A DNA stretch of 64,000 bases from contig NZ_PVTD01000002.1 in the NCBI RefSeq assembly GCF_003003255.1, positions 682,001-746,000 on the forward strand, given 5' to 3'. This document shows positions 17,070 through 25,551 of this stretch, piece by piece. How positions within the stretch are numbered: the first letter of the stretch is position 1; the number at the start of each line of letters is the position of its first letter. The notes below the pieces were generated by a model, which saw nothing but the letters and a program-made list of their open reading frames with translations, had not been told where the DNA came from and made no database searches. The DNA comes from Aliiruegeria haliotis. Its GTDB lineage: Bacteria > Pseudomonadota > Alphaproteobacteria > Rhodobacterales > Rhodobacteraceae. A program made the translations under genes and the position numbers.

Positions 17070-18434
17070 ATGCAAAGGCTCTGGGCGCGACAGGCGCTGG
17101 TCGACGGCGCATGGCAGCGCGATGTGCTGGTCGAGATCGGTGTCGACGGGCGCATCGCGCATGTTGCCGCCGGGCGACCGGCCGAAGGGCAGACGGTCGG
17201 ACTGCTGTTGCCCGCACCGGCGAATGCGCATTCCCACGCCTTTCAGCGCGCCATGGCAGGCCTGTCAGAAGGACGGGGTCCGGGCGGACAGGACAGTTTC
17301 TGGACCTGGCGCCATCTGATGTACCAATTCCTTGGCCACCTGACTCCAGCAGATGTGGAGGCGATTGCCGCTTTCGTGCAGATGGAAATGCTGGAAGCCG
17401 GGTTTGGTGCGAGTGTCGAATTCCACTACCTGCATCACCAGCCCGACGGCGCGCCCTATGCTCATCTGGCGGAGATGTCGGAGCGAATTGCCGCCGCTGC
17501 CGCAACATCCGGAATCGGGCTCACGCTCCTCCCGGTGGCCTACCAGTTCGGCGGCTGCGATGGACGCCCTCTCGGAGAGGAACAGCGGCGGTTCGGAAAC
17601 GACCCCGAGCGGTTTGCGCGCCTCGTGGCGGAGGCTGGCGTGGCCTTGGCCGGGCTGCCGGACGATGCCGTGCTTGGGGTGGCGCCCCATTCGTTGCGCG
17701 CCGTCGGAGCCGCGGACCTGTCGGGTTTCGCGAAGCTGGTGCCCGGAGGACCGGTCCACATGCATCTGGCCGAACAGATCGGAGAAGTGGCGGAGGTCGA
17801 GCATTGCTACGGGCACCGACCTGTCGACTGGATCCTCGACAAGGGGCTGGTCGACGACCGCTGGTGCCTGATCCACTGCACTCAGATGACCCCGAACGAG
17901 ACAACCGGACTTGCGGCGACCGGCGCGGTTGCGGGGCTGTGTCCGATCACGGAATCCAACCTCGGCGACGGGATCTTCGATGGCTTGCGCTGGGCACGCG
18001 CCGGTGGCGCGCTGGCGGTGGGATCGGACAGCAATATCCGGATCTCTCTGAACGAGGAGCTGCGGGTGCTGGAATACTCGCAACGCCTGCGGGATCGGAG
18101 CCGGGCTGTTTTAGCTACGCCGGAGATGAGCACCGGGCGGCGGCTGTTCACGGCCGTTGCCACCGGCGGGGCGCAGGCGGCGGGCCGGTCCAGCGGCAGG
18201 CTCGCGATTGGCGGATGGGCGGATCTGGTGGCATTGAACGCGGAGGACCCGGCGCTGGCGGGGCTTGACGGCGACCCGCTGCTCGACAGTTGGATCTTTG
18301 CTGCCGGTGACAAACTGGTCTGGCAGGTCTGGAGTGCCGGCAGGCATCTGGTACAGGAAGGACGGCATGTACGCCACGAGGAGATCACGGCTGCCTATTG
18401 CAAGGTGATCACACGATTGAGGGAACAGCTATGA
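17070..18434 (+). CDS. hutF: Formimidoylglutamate deiminase HutF
   Basis: Cytoplasmic amidohydrolase, 454 residues, converting N-formimidoyl-L-glutamate to N-formyl-L-glutamate plus ammonia, the substrate of HutG. The metal-binding motif NAHSHAFQRAMAG lies near residues 53-65, GVAPHSLRAV near 210, VHMHLAEQ near 231-238, LIHCTQMTPNE near 272 and LAVGSDSNIRISLNEE near 315, with the final aspartate ligand. AAGG lies about 10 nt before the ATG. It overlaps hutC by ATGA. Together hutI-H-G-U and hutF supply every enzyme needed to turn histidine into glutamate. Confidence 0.93.
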   Translation: MQRLWARQALVDGAWQRDVLVEIGVDGRIAHVAAGRPAEGQTVGLLLPAPANAHSHAFQRAMAGLSEGRGPGGQDSFWTWRHLMYQFLGHLTPADVEAIAAFVQMEMLEAGFGASVEFHYLHHQPDGAPYAHLAEMSERIAAAAATSGIGLTLLPVAYQFGGCDGRPLGEEQRRFGNDPERFARLVAEAGVALAGLPDDAVLGVAPHSLRAVGAADLSGFAKLVPGGPVHMHLAEQIGEVAEVEHCYGHRPVDWILDKGLVDDRWCLIHCTQMTPNETTGLAATGAVAGLCPITESNLGDGIFDGLRWARAGGALAVGSDSNIRISLNEELRVLEYSQRLRDRSRAVLATPEMSTGRRLFTAVATGGAQAAGRSSGRLAIGGWADLVALNAEDPALAGLDGDPLLDSWIFAAGDKLVWQVWSAGRHLVQEGRHVRHEEITAAYCKVITRLREQL

Positions 18435-19138
18435 GCGTGCAGGAATTCAGGAACTGGCGGTCCATCCGCGAGGAAGTCCTGCGGCGGATCGAGGCACGGG
18501 AATGGGAGCCGGGCGACGTGATCCCGCGGGAGGTCGCCCTGGCCGATGAGTTCAACTGCGCCCGGGCAACGGTCAACCGCGCCTTGAGGTCGCTTTCGGA
18601 CGAGGGAATCCTGGAGCGTCGGCGGAAGGCGGGGACCCGGGTCGCCGAGCTTCCGACACGGCGCGCGACACTGGATATCTCCATCCTGCGGCTGGAGATC
18701 GAGGCACAGGGCCAGCACTACGGCCACCAGCTTCTTGCGCAGGACCACGAAACGGCGCTGCCACCCGACCTCGAGGCGCTGGCGGGGGTTCCGGTGCCGC
18801 ACAATCTGCTGCACCTGCGGTCGCTTCACCTCGCGGACGGGGTGCCATATGCGCTGGAGGAGCGCTGGATCAACCTCGAAACCGCCAGAGAAGCGGAAGC
18901 CATGGATTTCAGAGAGATCAGTCCCAACGAATGGTTGGTGAACCATGTGCCCTACACGGCCTGCGACTTCACCTTTTCGGCCATGGCAGCCGATCCGGTT
19001 GTAGCGCGCAGCCTGAAGGCGCGCTCCGGCCAGCCGCTGTTCCGCATCGACCGGACCACACGCCAACGCGGCGCGCTTGTGACGGCCGTGTGCCAGATCT
19101 TTCCGCCCGGATACAGGTTGCGAACAGGCGTGGCCTGA
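18431..19138 (+). CDS. hutC: Histidine utilization repressor HutC (GntR family)
   Basis: DNA-binding repressor, 235 residues. The N-terminal winged helix-turn-helix is typical of GntR (DVIPREVALADEFNCARATVNRALRSL split around residues 27-53), followed by a UTRA ligand-binding domain with ALEERWINL and CDFTFSAMAADPVVARSL. Urocanate is the usual inducer in this family. It overlaps hutF by 4 nt, so repressor and enzyme are co-translated, a self-limiting arrangement. The likely target is the inverted repeat at 17032-17045. Confidence 0.92.
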   Translation: MSVQEFRNWRSIREEVLRRIEAREWEPGDVIPREVALADEFNCARATVNRALRSLSDEGILERRRKAGTRVAELPTRRATLDISILRLEIEAQGQHYGHQLLAQDHETALPPDLEALAGVPVPHNLLHLRSLHLADGVPYALEERWINLETAREAEAMDFREISPNEWLVNHVPYTACDFTFSAMAADPVVARSLKARSGQPLFRIDRTTRQRGALVTAVCQIFPPGYRLRTGVA

Positions 19139-19160
19139 GGGACATCGGATCCATTGCATG

Positions 19161-19241
19161 GCCCCGGGGGCTCCCGCCCCTTTGCGCAGCAGCAAAGCTG
19201 ACGCGAAAAGCGTTGGGCCGGGCGCGCCTTCGGCGCGCGTG
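19161..19241 (+). repeat. Bipartite GC-rich dispersed element, copy at 19.2 kb
   Basis: GGCTCCCG at 19169-19176 and TTGGGCCGGGC starting at 19213 are separated by exactly 36 nt, as in the copies near 6.5 and 50.25 kb. The spacer carries CAGC-AAA-GCTG at the same relative position as hairpins in the other copies, and an outer CTTTGCGC/GCGAAAAG pairing with one mismatch. The right end forms GCGCGCC-TTC-GGCGCGC. The element lies between the convergent ends of hutC and matB, and may end both transcripts. Confidence 0.75.
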
Positions 19242-19312
19242 GGGCGCATCAAGCGGCGGAGATCGTACGCAGCAAATGGGCCCGGACTTCGGAAACTGCA
19301 CCGGTCCCCAGG

Positions 19313-20827
19313 TCAGGCGGCGAATACATCGCCATAGGTCTGGCGCAGGATCTTTTTCTGAACCTTGCCCATCGTGTTGCGTGGCAATTCGTCCACGATC
19401 ACGTAGTGCCGCGGTTGCTTGAACCGTGCCAGCCGCCCGTCCAGCGCATGTTCCACCGCTTCGATATCAAGCGCTGCGCCCGGCTCGGGCACCAGCACAG
19501 CCACCACGCTCTCCCCGAAATCGGGATGTGGGGCACCGATCACCGCACTTTCCAGCACGCCAGGCAAGTCATCCAGCACGAGTTCGACATCCTTGGGATA
19601 GACGTTGAACCCGCCCGAAATGATCAGGTCCTTGCCCCGCCCAACGATCGTGACATAGCCGTCGTCGCTCATCCGACCCAGGTCGCCGGTGATGAAAAAT
19701 CCGTTCGGTCGCAGCTCCTCCGCTGTCTTTTCCGGCATCTGCCAATAGCCCTTGAAGACATTGTCGCCGCGCACCTCGATCATCCCGACATCACCGCGCG
19801 GGACCTCCTCTCCGGTGTCCGGGTCGGTGATCTTCAACTCCACGCCCGGCAGCGGCATGCCCACCGTGCCCGCCCGGCGTTCATGCCTGTAGGGGTTGGA
19901 GGTGTTCATATTCGTCTCGGTCATGCCGTAGCGTTCGAGGATCCGATGGCCGGTCCGCTCCTCGAACGCCTTGTGGGTCTCCGACAGGAGCGGCGCGGAG
20001 CCGGAGATGAAGAGCCGCATGTTGGAGCAAAGCTCCTTAGTGAAGGCGGGATCGTCCAACATCCGGGTGTAGAACGTCGGCACCCCCATCATCGTTGTTG
20101 CATGCGGCAGGGCCTGCATAACCTGGTCAAGGTTGAACCGCGGCATGAAGATCATCGCTCCACCGGCCAGCAGCATCACGTTGGTGGCCACGAAGAGCCC
20201 GTGCGTGTGAAAGATCGGCAGCGCATGGATCAGCACGTCACTGTCGGTAAAGCGCCAGTATTCCTTGAGCACAACGGTGTTCGAGAGCAGGTTGCGCTGG
20301 GTGAGCATCGCGCCTTTCGACAGCCCCGTCGTACCGGATGTGTAGAGCAGCGCGGCAAGATCTGTCTCAGCCCGGTCGACGACGTCGAAATGGTCCGGCT
20401 GCGATTGTGCCGCTTCCGGGAAGGACCCGGTTCCATCAAGTTCCAGAGTTTCGAACCGGACGCCCATGCGGTCGCAATCCCGTTGCAGGTCCCGCAGCGC
20501 GTCCTCCCGGCCCAGCACCAGATTCGCGCCCGAATTCTCGATGAAATAGTCGACTTCGAGATGGGTGTAGCCGGTGTTGAGCGGCAGGAAGACAACGCCG
20601 GCCATCACACAAGCCGCGTAGACGGCCAGCGCCTGCGGTGACTTGTCGACCTGCGCGGCAAGCCGGTCGCCGGGTTCCAGCCCCATGTCGCGAAGCACAT
20701 GGGCGTATTGCGCTGCCATGGACATGAAGGTCCCGTGGCTTATCACGCCGCCCTCGGGCAGCATCAGGAATGGCGTTTCCTTGCCGATATGAGGCGCAAA
20801 GAGGGCATCGAACAAAGGGTTGGACAT
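19313..20827 (-). CDS. matB: Malonyl-CoA synthetase MatB
   Basis: Cytoplasmic acyl-CoA synthetase of the ANL superfamily, 504 residues, joining malonate and CoA with ATP. The P-loop is LLYTSGTTGLSKGAML near 160-175, followed by PIFHTHGLF and ERYGMTETNMNTSNPY; the latter is typical of MatB. The hinge and C-terminal domain show FFITGDLGRMSDDGY, GRGKDLIISGGFNVYP and the catalytic lysine in LPRNTMGKVQKK. A DctP-DctQ-DctM transporter is divergent, 302 bp away, which suggests that malonate or a close relative is imported and activated. No malonyl-CoA decarboxylase is present here, so the product may feed fatty acid synthesis or be decarboxylated by an enzyme encoded elsewhere. Confidence 0.88.
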   Translation of the reverse strand: MSNPLFDALFAPHIGKETPFLMLPEGGVISHGTFMSMAAQYAHVLRDMGLEPGDRLAAQVDKSPQALAVYAACVMAGVVFLPLNTGYTHLEVDYFIENSGANLVLGREDALRDLQRDCDRMGVRFETLELDGTGSFPEAAQSQPDHFDVVDRAETDLAALLYTSGTTGLSKGAMLTQRNLLSNTVVLKEYWRFTDSDVLIHALPIFHTHGLFVATNVMLLAGGAMIFMPRFNLDQVMQALPHATTMMGVPTFYTRMLDDPAFTKELCSNMRLFISGSAPLLSETHKAFEERTGHRILERYGMTETNMNTSNPYRHERRAGTVGMPLPGVELKITDPDTGEEVPRGDVGMIEVRGDNVFKGYWQMPEKTAEELRPNGFFITGDLGRMSDDGYVTIVGRGKDLIISGGFNVYPKDVELVLDDLPGVLESAVIGAPHPDFGESVVAVLVPEPGAALDIEAVEHALDGRLARFKQPRHYVIVDELPRNTMGKVQKKILRQTYGDVFAA

Positions 20828-21129
20828 CGGAGAAGACCTCTGGAAGTGCTACCCTTCACCTACCCTTCCGCCGGCCCCGAGGGCAAGATGCCGAATGGCC
20901 CCGAGTTTTGCAGTGTCGTCGTGCCGCCTGCTATTGCCGAGGTCATGGCGACAGAGAACCGCAGTTGCCTGCCCACTGTCCCTGCCGCGCGCTGCCATGC
21001 CCCGAACATGGTTTGCCCGAAATTTGGGCAAACGCCGCCTTGCAAATCGCCAGTGGCCTGCGCAGGCTCTGAACGAGCCCGCGTCAGGATGTCCCGGCCG
21101 GGCAAGAAAAAAGTATCAGGGAGAAAAAC
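20828..21129. other. Intergenic region between matB and TRAP operon
   Basis: The 302-bp divergent spacer must contain promoters for both transcripts. Its main visible structure is the palindrome at 21011-21033. I see no gene in it. Confidence 0.6.
21011..21033. promoter_or_regulatory. Palindromic operator candidate between matB and dctP
   Basis: GTTTGCCC at 21011-21018 is the exact complement of GGGCAAAC at 21026-21033, and the seven central bases GAAATTT are also nearly self-complementary, giving a 23-bp near-perfect palindrome. It lies 97 nt before the dctP start and 184 nt before the matB start, so one regulator could act on both. It lacks a T-tract and does not resemble a terminator. Confidence 0.5.
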
Positions 21130-22134
21130 ATGCACACCGTTGTCAAGGCGGGCACCATTGCCGCGCTGACCCTTGCCTTCGCAGGCGAGTCGTTCGCAAC
21201 CGAGTGGAACGTCTCGCTCTGGGGAAAACGCCGCGCCTTCACTGAACATGTCGAGAAACTGGCCGAGCTTGTCTCCGAAAAGACAGGCGGCGAGTTCACT
21301 CTAAACATCTCCTACGGTGGCCTCTCCAAGAACCGCGAGAACCTCGACGGGATCGAGATCGGCGCGTTCGAGATGGCCCAGTTCTGTGCAGGCTATCACC
21401 CCGACAAGAACCCCTCCATCACGGTGATGGAACTGCCGTTCCTCGGGATCGACAGCCTGGAAAAGGAGATCGAGGTCTCCAAGGCGGTCTACGAGCATCC
21501 GGCAACCGTGAAGGACCTTGGCCGCTGGAATGCGACGCTGCTGATGCCCTCGCCCCTGCCGCAGTACAATATCATCGGCGTCGGTGGTGCCCCGCACAGC
21601 CTTGAGGATTTCGCAGGGCTCTCCGTGCGGGCGACCGGTGGCATCGGCAAGGCGATGGAAACTATCGGCGCCGTGCCGACCTCCATGTCGGCCTCGGAAG
21701 TCCGGCAGGCGATGGATTCCGGCGTGATCAAGGCCGCAGCCTTCGCGCCGCATGCGCACATGTCGTTCGGCACCGTCGAGAACGCCACCTGGTGGACGAC
21801 CAACCTCAACCCGGGCGCCGTCAACTGCCCGGTGGTCGTGAACACCGACGCCCTGGAGATGCTCTCCGATGCAGAGCGCGAGGCTCTGCTCGGCTCGGTG
21901 GACGAGGCGCTCGCGCATTACGTCGATTTCTACAACAACAATACGATGGCGAAATGGGGACCGCTGCTGGAGGAAAAGGGCATCGAGCAGGTGACCTTCT
22001 CCGATGACGCGCTCGCCGCCTTCCGCGAGAAAGTTGCGGGTCCTGCCGCAGCCGCTTGGGTCGAGGAAAACAGCAAGCGTGGCCTGCCCGCGCAGGAGCT
22101 TCTGGACCTCGTGCATTCCAAGGTGGGCATGTAG
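21130..22134 (+). CDS. dctP: TRAP transporter solute-binding protein (DctP type)
   Basis: Periplasmic binding protein of a tripartite ATP-independent transporter, 334 residues. The signal peptide covers about residues 1-23 (MHTVVKAGTIAALTLAFAGESFA). The conserved arginine that contacts the carboxylate of the ligand is expected in GLSVRATGGIGKAM near 161, and RQAMDSGVIKAAAF follows. A GGGAG ribosome site precedes the ATG. Ligand is unknown from sequence; the divergent matB makes malonate or another small dicarboxylate a reasonable proposal. A 13-bp hairpin follows the stop. Confidence 0.85.
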   Translation: MHTVVKAGTIAALTLAFAGESFATEWNVSLWGKRRAFTEHVEKLAELVSEKTGGEFTLNISYGGLSKNRENLDGIEIGAFEMAQFCAGYHPDKNPSITVMELPFLGIDSLEKEIEVSKAVYEHPATVKDLGRWNATLLMPSPLPQYNIIGVGGAPHSLEDFAGLSVRATGGIGKAMETIGAVPTSMSASEVRQAMDSGVIKAAAFAPHAHMSFGTVENATWWTTNLNPGAVNCPVVVNTDALEMLSDAEREALLGSVDEALAHYVDFYNNNTMAKWGPLLEEKGIEQVTFSDDALAAFREKVAGPAAAAWVEENSKRGLPAQELLDLVHSKVGM

Positions 22135-22142
22135 CACCGGAA

Positions 22143-22177
22143 TGGCCCTTCGCCCCGCCTGGCAGGGCGAAGGGCCA
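22143..22177 (+). terminator. 13-bp hairpin after dctP
   Basis: TGGCCCTTCGCCC at 22143-22155 pairs perfectly with GGGCGAAGGGCCA at 22165-22177 around a 9-nt loop, beginning 8 nt after the dctP stop. There is no T-tract and dctQ and dctM follow in the same direction, so partial termination or message protection favouring dctP is the likely role. Confidence 0.65.
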
Positions 22178-22398
22178 CCTCCGAAGCGGTCAGAATGCCA
22201 TTGCCCACCAAGGGTGACATGGCGCCAACCTGACAAAGAACGCACCGGGAAGCGGCCGCATTCATCCGTACCTCCCGGGAGGCTACCCAAACGCGAAGTG
22301 GCCACTTCCCGGGATTTCCCACTCATCGAACGCGCGCAACCACCCGGACGCCCGACCACGCGGACGTCCCTTTCACGCAACAACACCCGAGGGACCAC

Positions 22399-23037
22399 AT
22401 GGCCGGCGCCTCTTCCGTCCTGACCGACGATTCCGCCCTCAGCCGCACCGACCGCGCGCTGTTCAGACTTGAAACATTCCTCGCCCTGATCGGCGGCATT
22501 GCAATCTTCGGGCTCATGATCCTCGCAGTGATCAACGTTGCCGGTCGGAACGGGTTCAATCGCCCGCTGGCAGGGTATGTCGACTGGATCGAGCAGTTCA
22601 TGCCTATCATCGCCACCATCGGTGTTGCCTATGTCATGCGGCTTGGAGGCCATATCCGGATGGATATCCTGGTTAGCCAGCTCTCCGGACGGGCGCTCTG
22701 GCTCTTCGAGGCCATCTCCACCCTCTGCATGCTGCTTGTGACCCTGCTTCTGGTCTGGGGAAGCTGGGCGCATTTCCAACGGAGCTTCGACATGGCGATG
22801 CCGATGTGGAGCCGCGACAGCTCCATCGACATCGGATTGCCGATCTGGCCGGCCAAGCTCATCGTTCCCGTGGCCCTGTCGGTCCTCGCACTTCGGCTGC
22901 TGCTACAGCTTTACAGTTTCACGCGCGCCTTCCTGCGAGGGGACGAACGCCCGGTCGCCGTGCCGCTCATAGAGGACGCGGCCACGCAGGCCGCGCATGA
23001 AGCGGAGCACGTCTCCGGAATGGAGGACGACCGCTGA
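22399..23037 (+). CDS. dctQ: TRAP transporter small membrane subunit (DctQ type)
   Basis: Inner-membrane protein, 212 residues with four hydrophobic segments at about 26-46, 62-80, 100-122 and 150-172. The family pattern GRNGFNRPLAGYVDWIEQ follows the first segment, and RLGGHIRMDIL follows the second. The C-terminal tail is acidic and polar. It lies 264 bp after dctP and its stop shares one base with the dctM start (TGATG). Confidence 0.83.
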   Translation: MAGASSVLTDDSALSRTDRALFRLETFLALIGGIAIFGLMILAVINVAGRNGFNRPLAGYVDWIEQFMPIIATIGVAYVMRLGGHIRMDILVSQLSGRALWLFEAISTLCMLLVTLLLVWGSWAHFQRSFDMAMPMWSRDSSIDIGLPIWPAKLIVPVALSVLALRLLLQLYSFTRAFLRGDERPVAVPLIEDAATQAAHEAEHVSGMEDDR

Positions 23038-24446
23038 TGGAACCCATTGATATCGGCCTTGTCGTCACCGGCATGCTGCTGGTCCTCGTCCTGATCGGAA
23101 CACGCGTCGCCTTTGCAGCCGCGATTGCCGGCGTGGTCGGCCTTGTCTGGATCTTCTGGGCCAAGAAGGGCTACGATCCCGAGCAGTTCATGTGGGCCCT
23201 CACCGTCGCGACCAAGACAGCAGGCCAGGTGCCCCATTCCAAGGTCACGAGCCAGGCACTCAGTCTGATTCCTACGTTCATCCTGATCGGCTACCTTGCC
23301 TACTACGCCGGACTGACCAAGGCGCTCTTTACCGCTGCAAAACGGTGGGTCGGATGGCTGCCCGGCGGGCTTGGCGTGGCAACGGTCTTCGCAACCGCGG
23401 GCTTCGCCGCGGTTTCCGGGGCCTCCGTCGCCACCTCGGCAGTCTTCGCGCGCATCGCCATCCCGGAGATGCTGGAGGTCGGATACGACAAGCGCTTCGC
23501 GGCCGGTGTGGTCGCCGCCGCCGGCACACTGGCGTCGCTCATTCCGCCCTCTGCGATCCTCGTCATCTACGCGATCATCGTGGAACAGGATGTGGGCGCC
23601 CTGCTCCTTGCCGGGTTCATTCCCGGTGCTTTCTCAGCGCTGATCTACGGCGGGATGGTGATCGGCATGGCCCTCGTCTGGAAGAAGCTCGGCCCCCCGG
23701 TTTCCGGCTTCACCTGGCGGCAGCGGTTCGAGGCGCTCCCCGGGGCGCTGCCGATCTTCGCGGTTGTCGTGATCATCCTGTTCTTCGTCTACAACCCCTT
23801 CGGCGGCGATGCCTGGGGGACACCGACCGAGGGCGGTGCGCTCGGCGCATTCGTGGTCTTCTGCATCGCGGTCTGGCGCGGCATGCGCTGGAGCCAGCTC
23901 AAGGATGCCCTTCTGGAGACCGCCAAGCTCTCGGTGATGATCTTCACCATCATCTGGGGCGTGCTGATCTATGTCCGCTTCCTCGGATTTGCCGATCTGC
24001 CGGGCGCATTCTCCGACTGGATCACCAGCCTGCAACAACCGCCAATGATGACGCTGCTGCTGATCCTACTGGCTTATGCGGTGCTGGGCATGTTCATGGA
24101 CGCCATCGGTATGCTGCTTCTGACGCTGCCCATCGTCTATCCGGCCGTGATCGCGCTCAATGGTGGCGAAGGCGTCGCGGCCGCGGATTCGGCCTTCGGC
24201 ATGTCCGCCACGGGCTGCGCGATCTGGTTCGGGATCATCGTGGTGAAGATGGCGGAACTCTGCTTGATCACCCCACCGATCGGGCTCAACTGTTTCGTGG
24301 TCGCCGGGGTTCGGCCCGACCTGTCGGTTCAGGACGTGTTCCGCGGGACGTCGCCCTTCTTTGTCGCCGATGCGCTCACCATCGCAGGGCTGGTGATGTG
24401 GCCCGCCATCGTCCTCTACCTGCCGGGATTACTGCTCGGACTATAG
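23037..24446 (+). CDS. dctM: TRAP transporter large membrane subunit (DctM type)
   Basis: Inner-membrane permease, 469 residues with about twelve to thirteen hydrophobic segments, which couples substrate uptake to sodium. Family motifs are SLIPTFILIGYLAYYAGL near 76, FAAVSGASVATSAVFARIA near 123-141, AGTLASLIPPSAILVIYAI near 165 and LGMFMDAIGMLLLTLPI near 355. The C terminus TPPIGLNCFVVAGV is conserved. It is the last gene of the dctP-Q-M operon, followed by a hairpin at 24453-24483. Length is at the upper end for DctM because of an extended loop near residues 245-275. Confidence 0.86.
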   Translation: MEPIDIGLVVTGMLLVLVLIGTRVAFAAAIAGVVGLVWIFWAKKGYDPEQFMWALTVATKTAGQVPHSKVTSQALSLIPTFILIGYLAYYAGLTKALFTAAKRWVGWLPGGLGVATVFATAGFAAVSGASVATSAVFARIAIPEMLEVGYDKRFAAGVVAAAGTLASLIPPSAILVIYAIIVEQDVGALLLAGFIPGAFSALIYGGMVIGMALVWKKLGPPVSGFTWRQRFEALPGALPIFAVVVIILFFVYNPFGGDAWGTPTEGGALGAFVVFCIAVWRGMRWSQLKDALLETAKLSVMIFTIIWGVLIYVRFLGFADLPGAFSDWITSLQQPPMMTLLLILLAYAVLGMFMDAIGMLLLTLPIVYPAVIALNGGEGVAAADSAFGMSATGCAIWFGIIVVKMAELCLITPPIGLNCFVVAGVRPDLSVQDVFRGTSPFFVADALTIAGLVMWPAIVLYLPGLLLGL

Positions 24447-24452
24447 GGATTT

Positions 24453-24483
24453 CCGGCCCTCGCGACCCTGTCCGCGGGGCCGG
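24453..24483 (+). terminator. Hairpin terminator candidate after dctM
   Basis: CCGGCCC(T)CGCG pairs with CGCGGGGCCGG with one bulged T, starting 7 nt after the dctM stop. No strong T-tract follows, so termination may be incomplete or Rho-assisted. Confidence 0.5.
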
Positions 24484-24527
24484 TTCATCTTCCGTTCACG
24501 CAGGTTCCGCGATGCCGGGCTTCAGGC

Positions 24528-24836
24528 TGTGGATAACTTCCGCCACTCCGAATCCGTTTTCAGCCCGGCTATGACCCGAGGTTACCCCTTGACCCGACGC
24601 ACCGATCAATGGGTGCGACGATTCTTACAGACACAGGTGTAAGACTTTGATTTATTTTCATATTTTCAGAACTCGACCAAAGTTGGAACGTATGCATTAA
24701 GGCGAGAAACCACTGACATTTCTATGCTGCCCCGCCCTGCCCTGTGGATAAGTTTGTGAGCCGTTTCGGCTCCACACCTGAGCAACTTGCTGCAACGCAG
24801 CGTTATCGCACACAAATCTCCGGGGGCTCCGAAACG
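24528..24836. other. AT-rich island with two perfect DnaA boxes and stem-loops
   Basis: TGTGGATAA, the exact complement of the DnaA box TTATCCACA, occurs at 24528-24536 and 24743-24751, flanking a stretch at about 24615-24715 that is much richer in A and T than the rest of the window. Inside are the palindrome CTTACA-GACACAGG-TGTAAG (24624-24643) and one GATTC site. To the right are GAGCCG-TTT-CGGCTC (24758-24772), GCTGC-AAC-GCAGC (24789-24801) and a wide inverted repeat CGTTTCGG/CCGAAACG (24762-24769 and 24829-24836). No protein gene was accepted here. It could be a DnaA-regulated promoter, a DnaA-titration site, an origin-like element or a structured RNA. Confidence 0.5.
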
Positions 24837-24893
24837 TTTGCGTCGATGGCCCGCACCCGCCTCATCAGGTCCGACAGTGTCGGCTGGGAGATG

Positions 24894-25454
24894 CTAGAGA
24901 TCCTGTTCGCCGAGACGGTGGCGCAGGACCGGAACCAGATCGCGCTCCTTCAGCCACGGGTTCATGGTCAACGCCGCCTCAAGATCCGTCAACGCGTCGC
25001 GGTTCCGCCCAAGCGCCATGTAGGTCATCGCCCGTCCCGTCAGCGCACCGAGGTGTTCCGGGCTTCGATCCAGCGCGCGGTGCAGGTCTTCCAGCGCCAG
25101 TGCAAAATCCTGGCGGATAAACAGCACGAAGGCACGCTGGTTGTAACCCTCCGCATAGTCCGGGCAGTAGGCGATCAACGCCTCGAAGGCCGCCTCCGCA
25201 TTGGCGAGATCGAAAGCCGCCCGCCGGTCGATCCCTTCGTCCAGAAGCTCCTGCGCATGTGCGTCCGGCGCCTCGGCCCAGATCTCCCAAAGCTCGTTGG
25301 CAAGGATCTGCCCGGAGCGGGCATCGGGCGCCTGCTGGACACGGCGCAGGATCTCGTCCCGGCGATCCAGATCGGGATCCGCGGGCGGACAGGTCTCCGC
25401 CATCGCGCCGGAGGCGATAGTGGCGAGGGCGACAATGGAAGCGATGCGGATCAT
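24894..25454 (-). CDS. Secreted TPR-repeat protein
   Basis: Periplasmic protein of 186 residues. The signal peptide is about residues 1-19 (MIRIASIVALATIASGAMA). After a charged helical part, at least two to three tetratricopeptide repeats are visible: AAFDLANAEAAFEALIAYCP, then YNQRAFVLFIRQDFALALEDL and ALTGRAMTYMALGRNRDAL, each with the usual Gly/Ala/Tyr spacing. TPR proteins bind partner proteins; no catalytic motif is present and the partner is unknown. It is divergent from the rhomboid protease gene with 97 bp between starts. Confidence 0.75.
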   Translation of the reverse strand: MIRIASIVALATIASGAMAETCPPADPDLDRRDEILRRVQQAPDARSGQILANELWEIWAEAPDAHAQELLDEGIDRRAAFDLANAEAAFEALIAYCPDYAEGYNQRAFVLFIRQDFALALEDLHRALDRSPEHLGALTGRAMTYMALGRNRDALTDLEAALTMNPWLKERDLVPVLRHRLGEQDL

Positions 25455-25551
25455 GGATCAAGTGTCCCAACGCGCCGGCCCCACCGTCAACTCACGGCTG
25501 CGTCATCGTTTCTTTGCTTGACCCCGCAAGCGACACCGATAGCCTCCGCCC

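Noticed and set aside
15869-18268. Plus-strand open frame of about 800 codons
   Set aside because: It is antisense to hutI and then out of frame with hutF; composition is Arg/Pro/Gly rich and has no recognisable domain.
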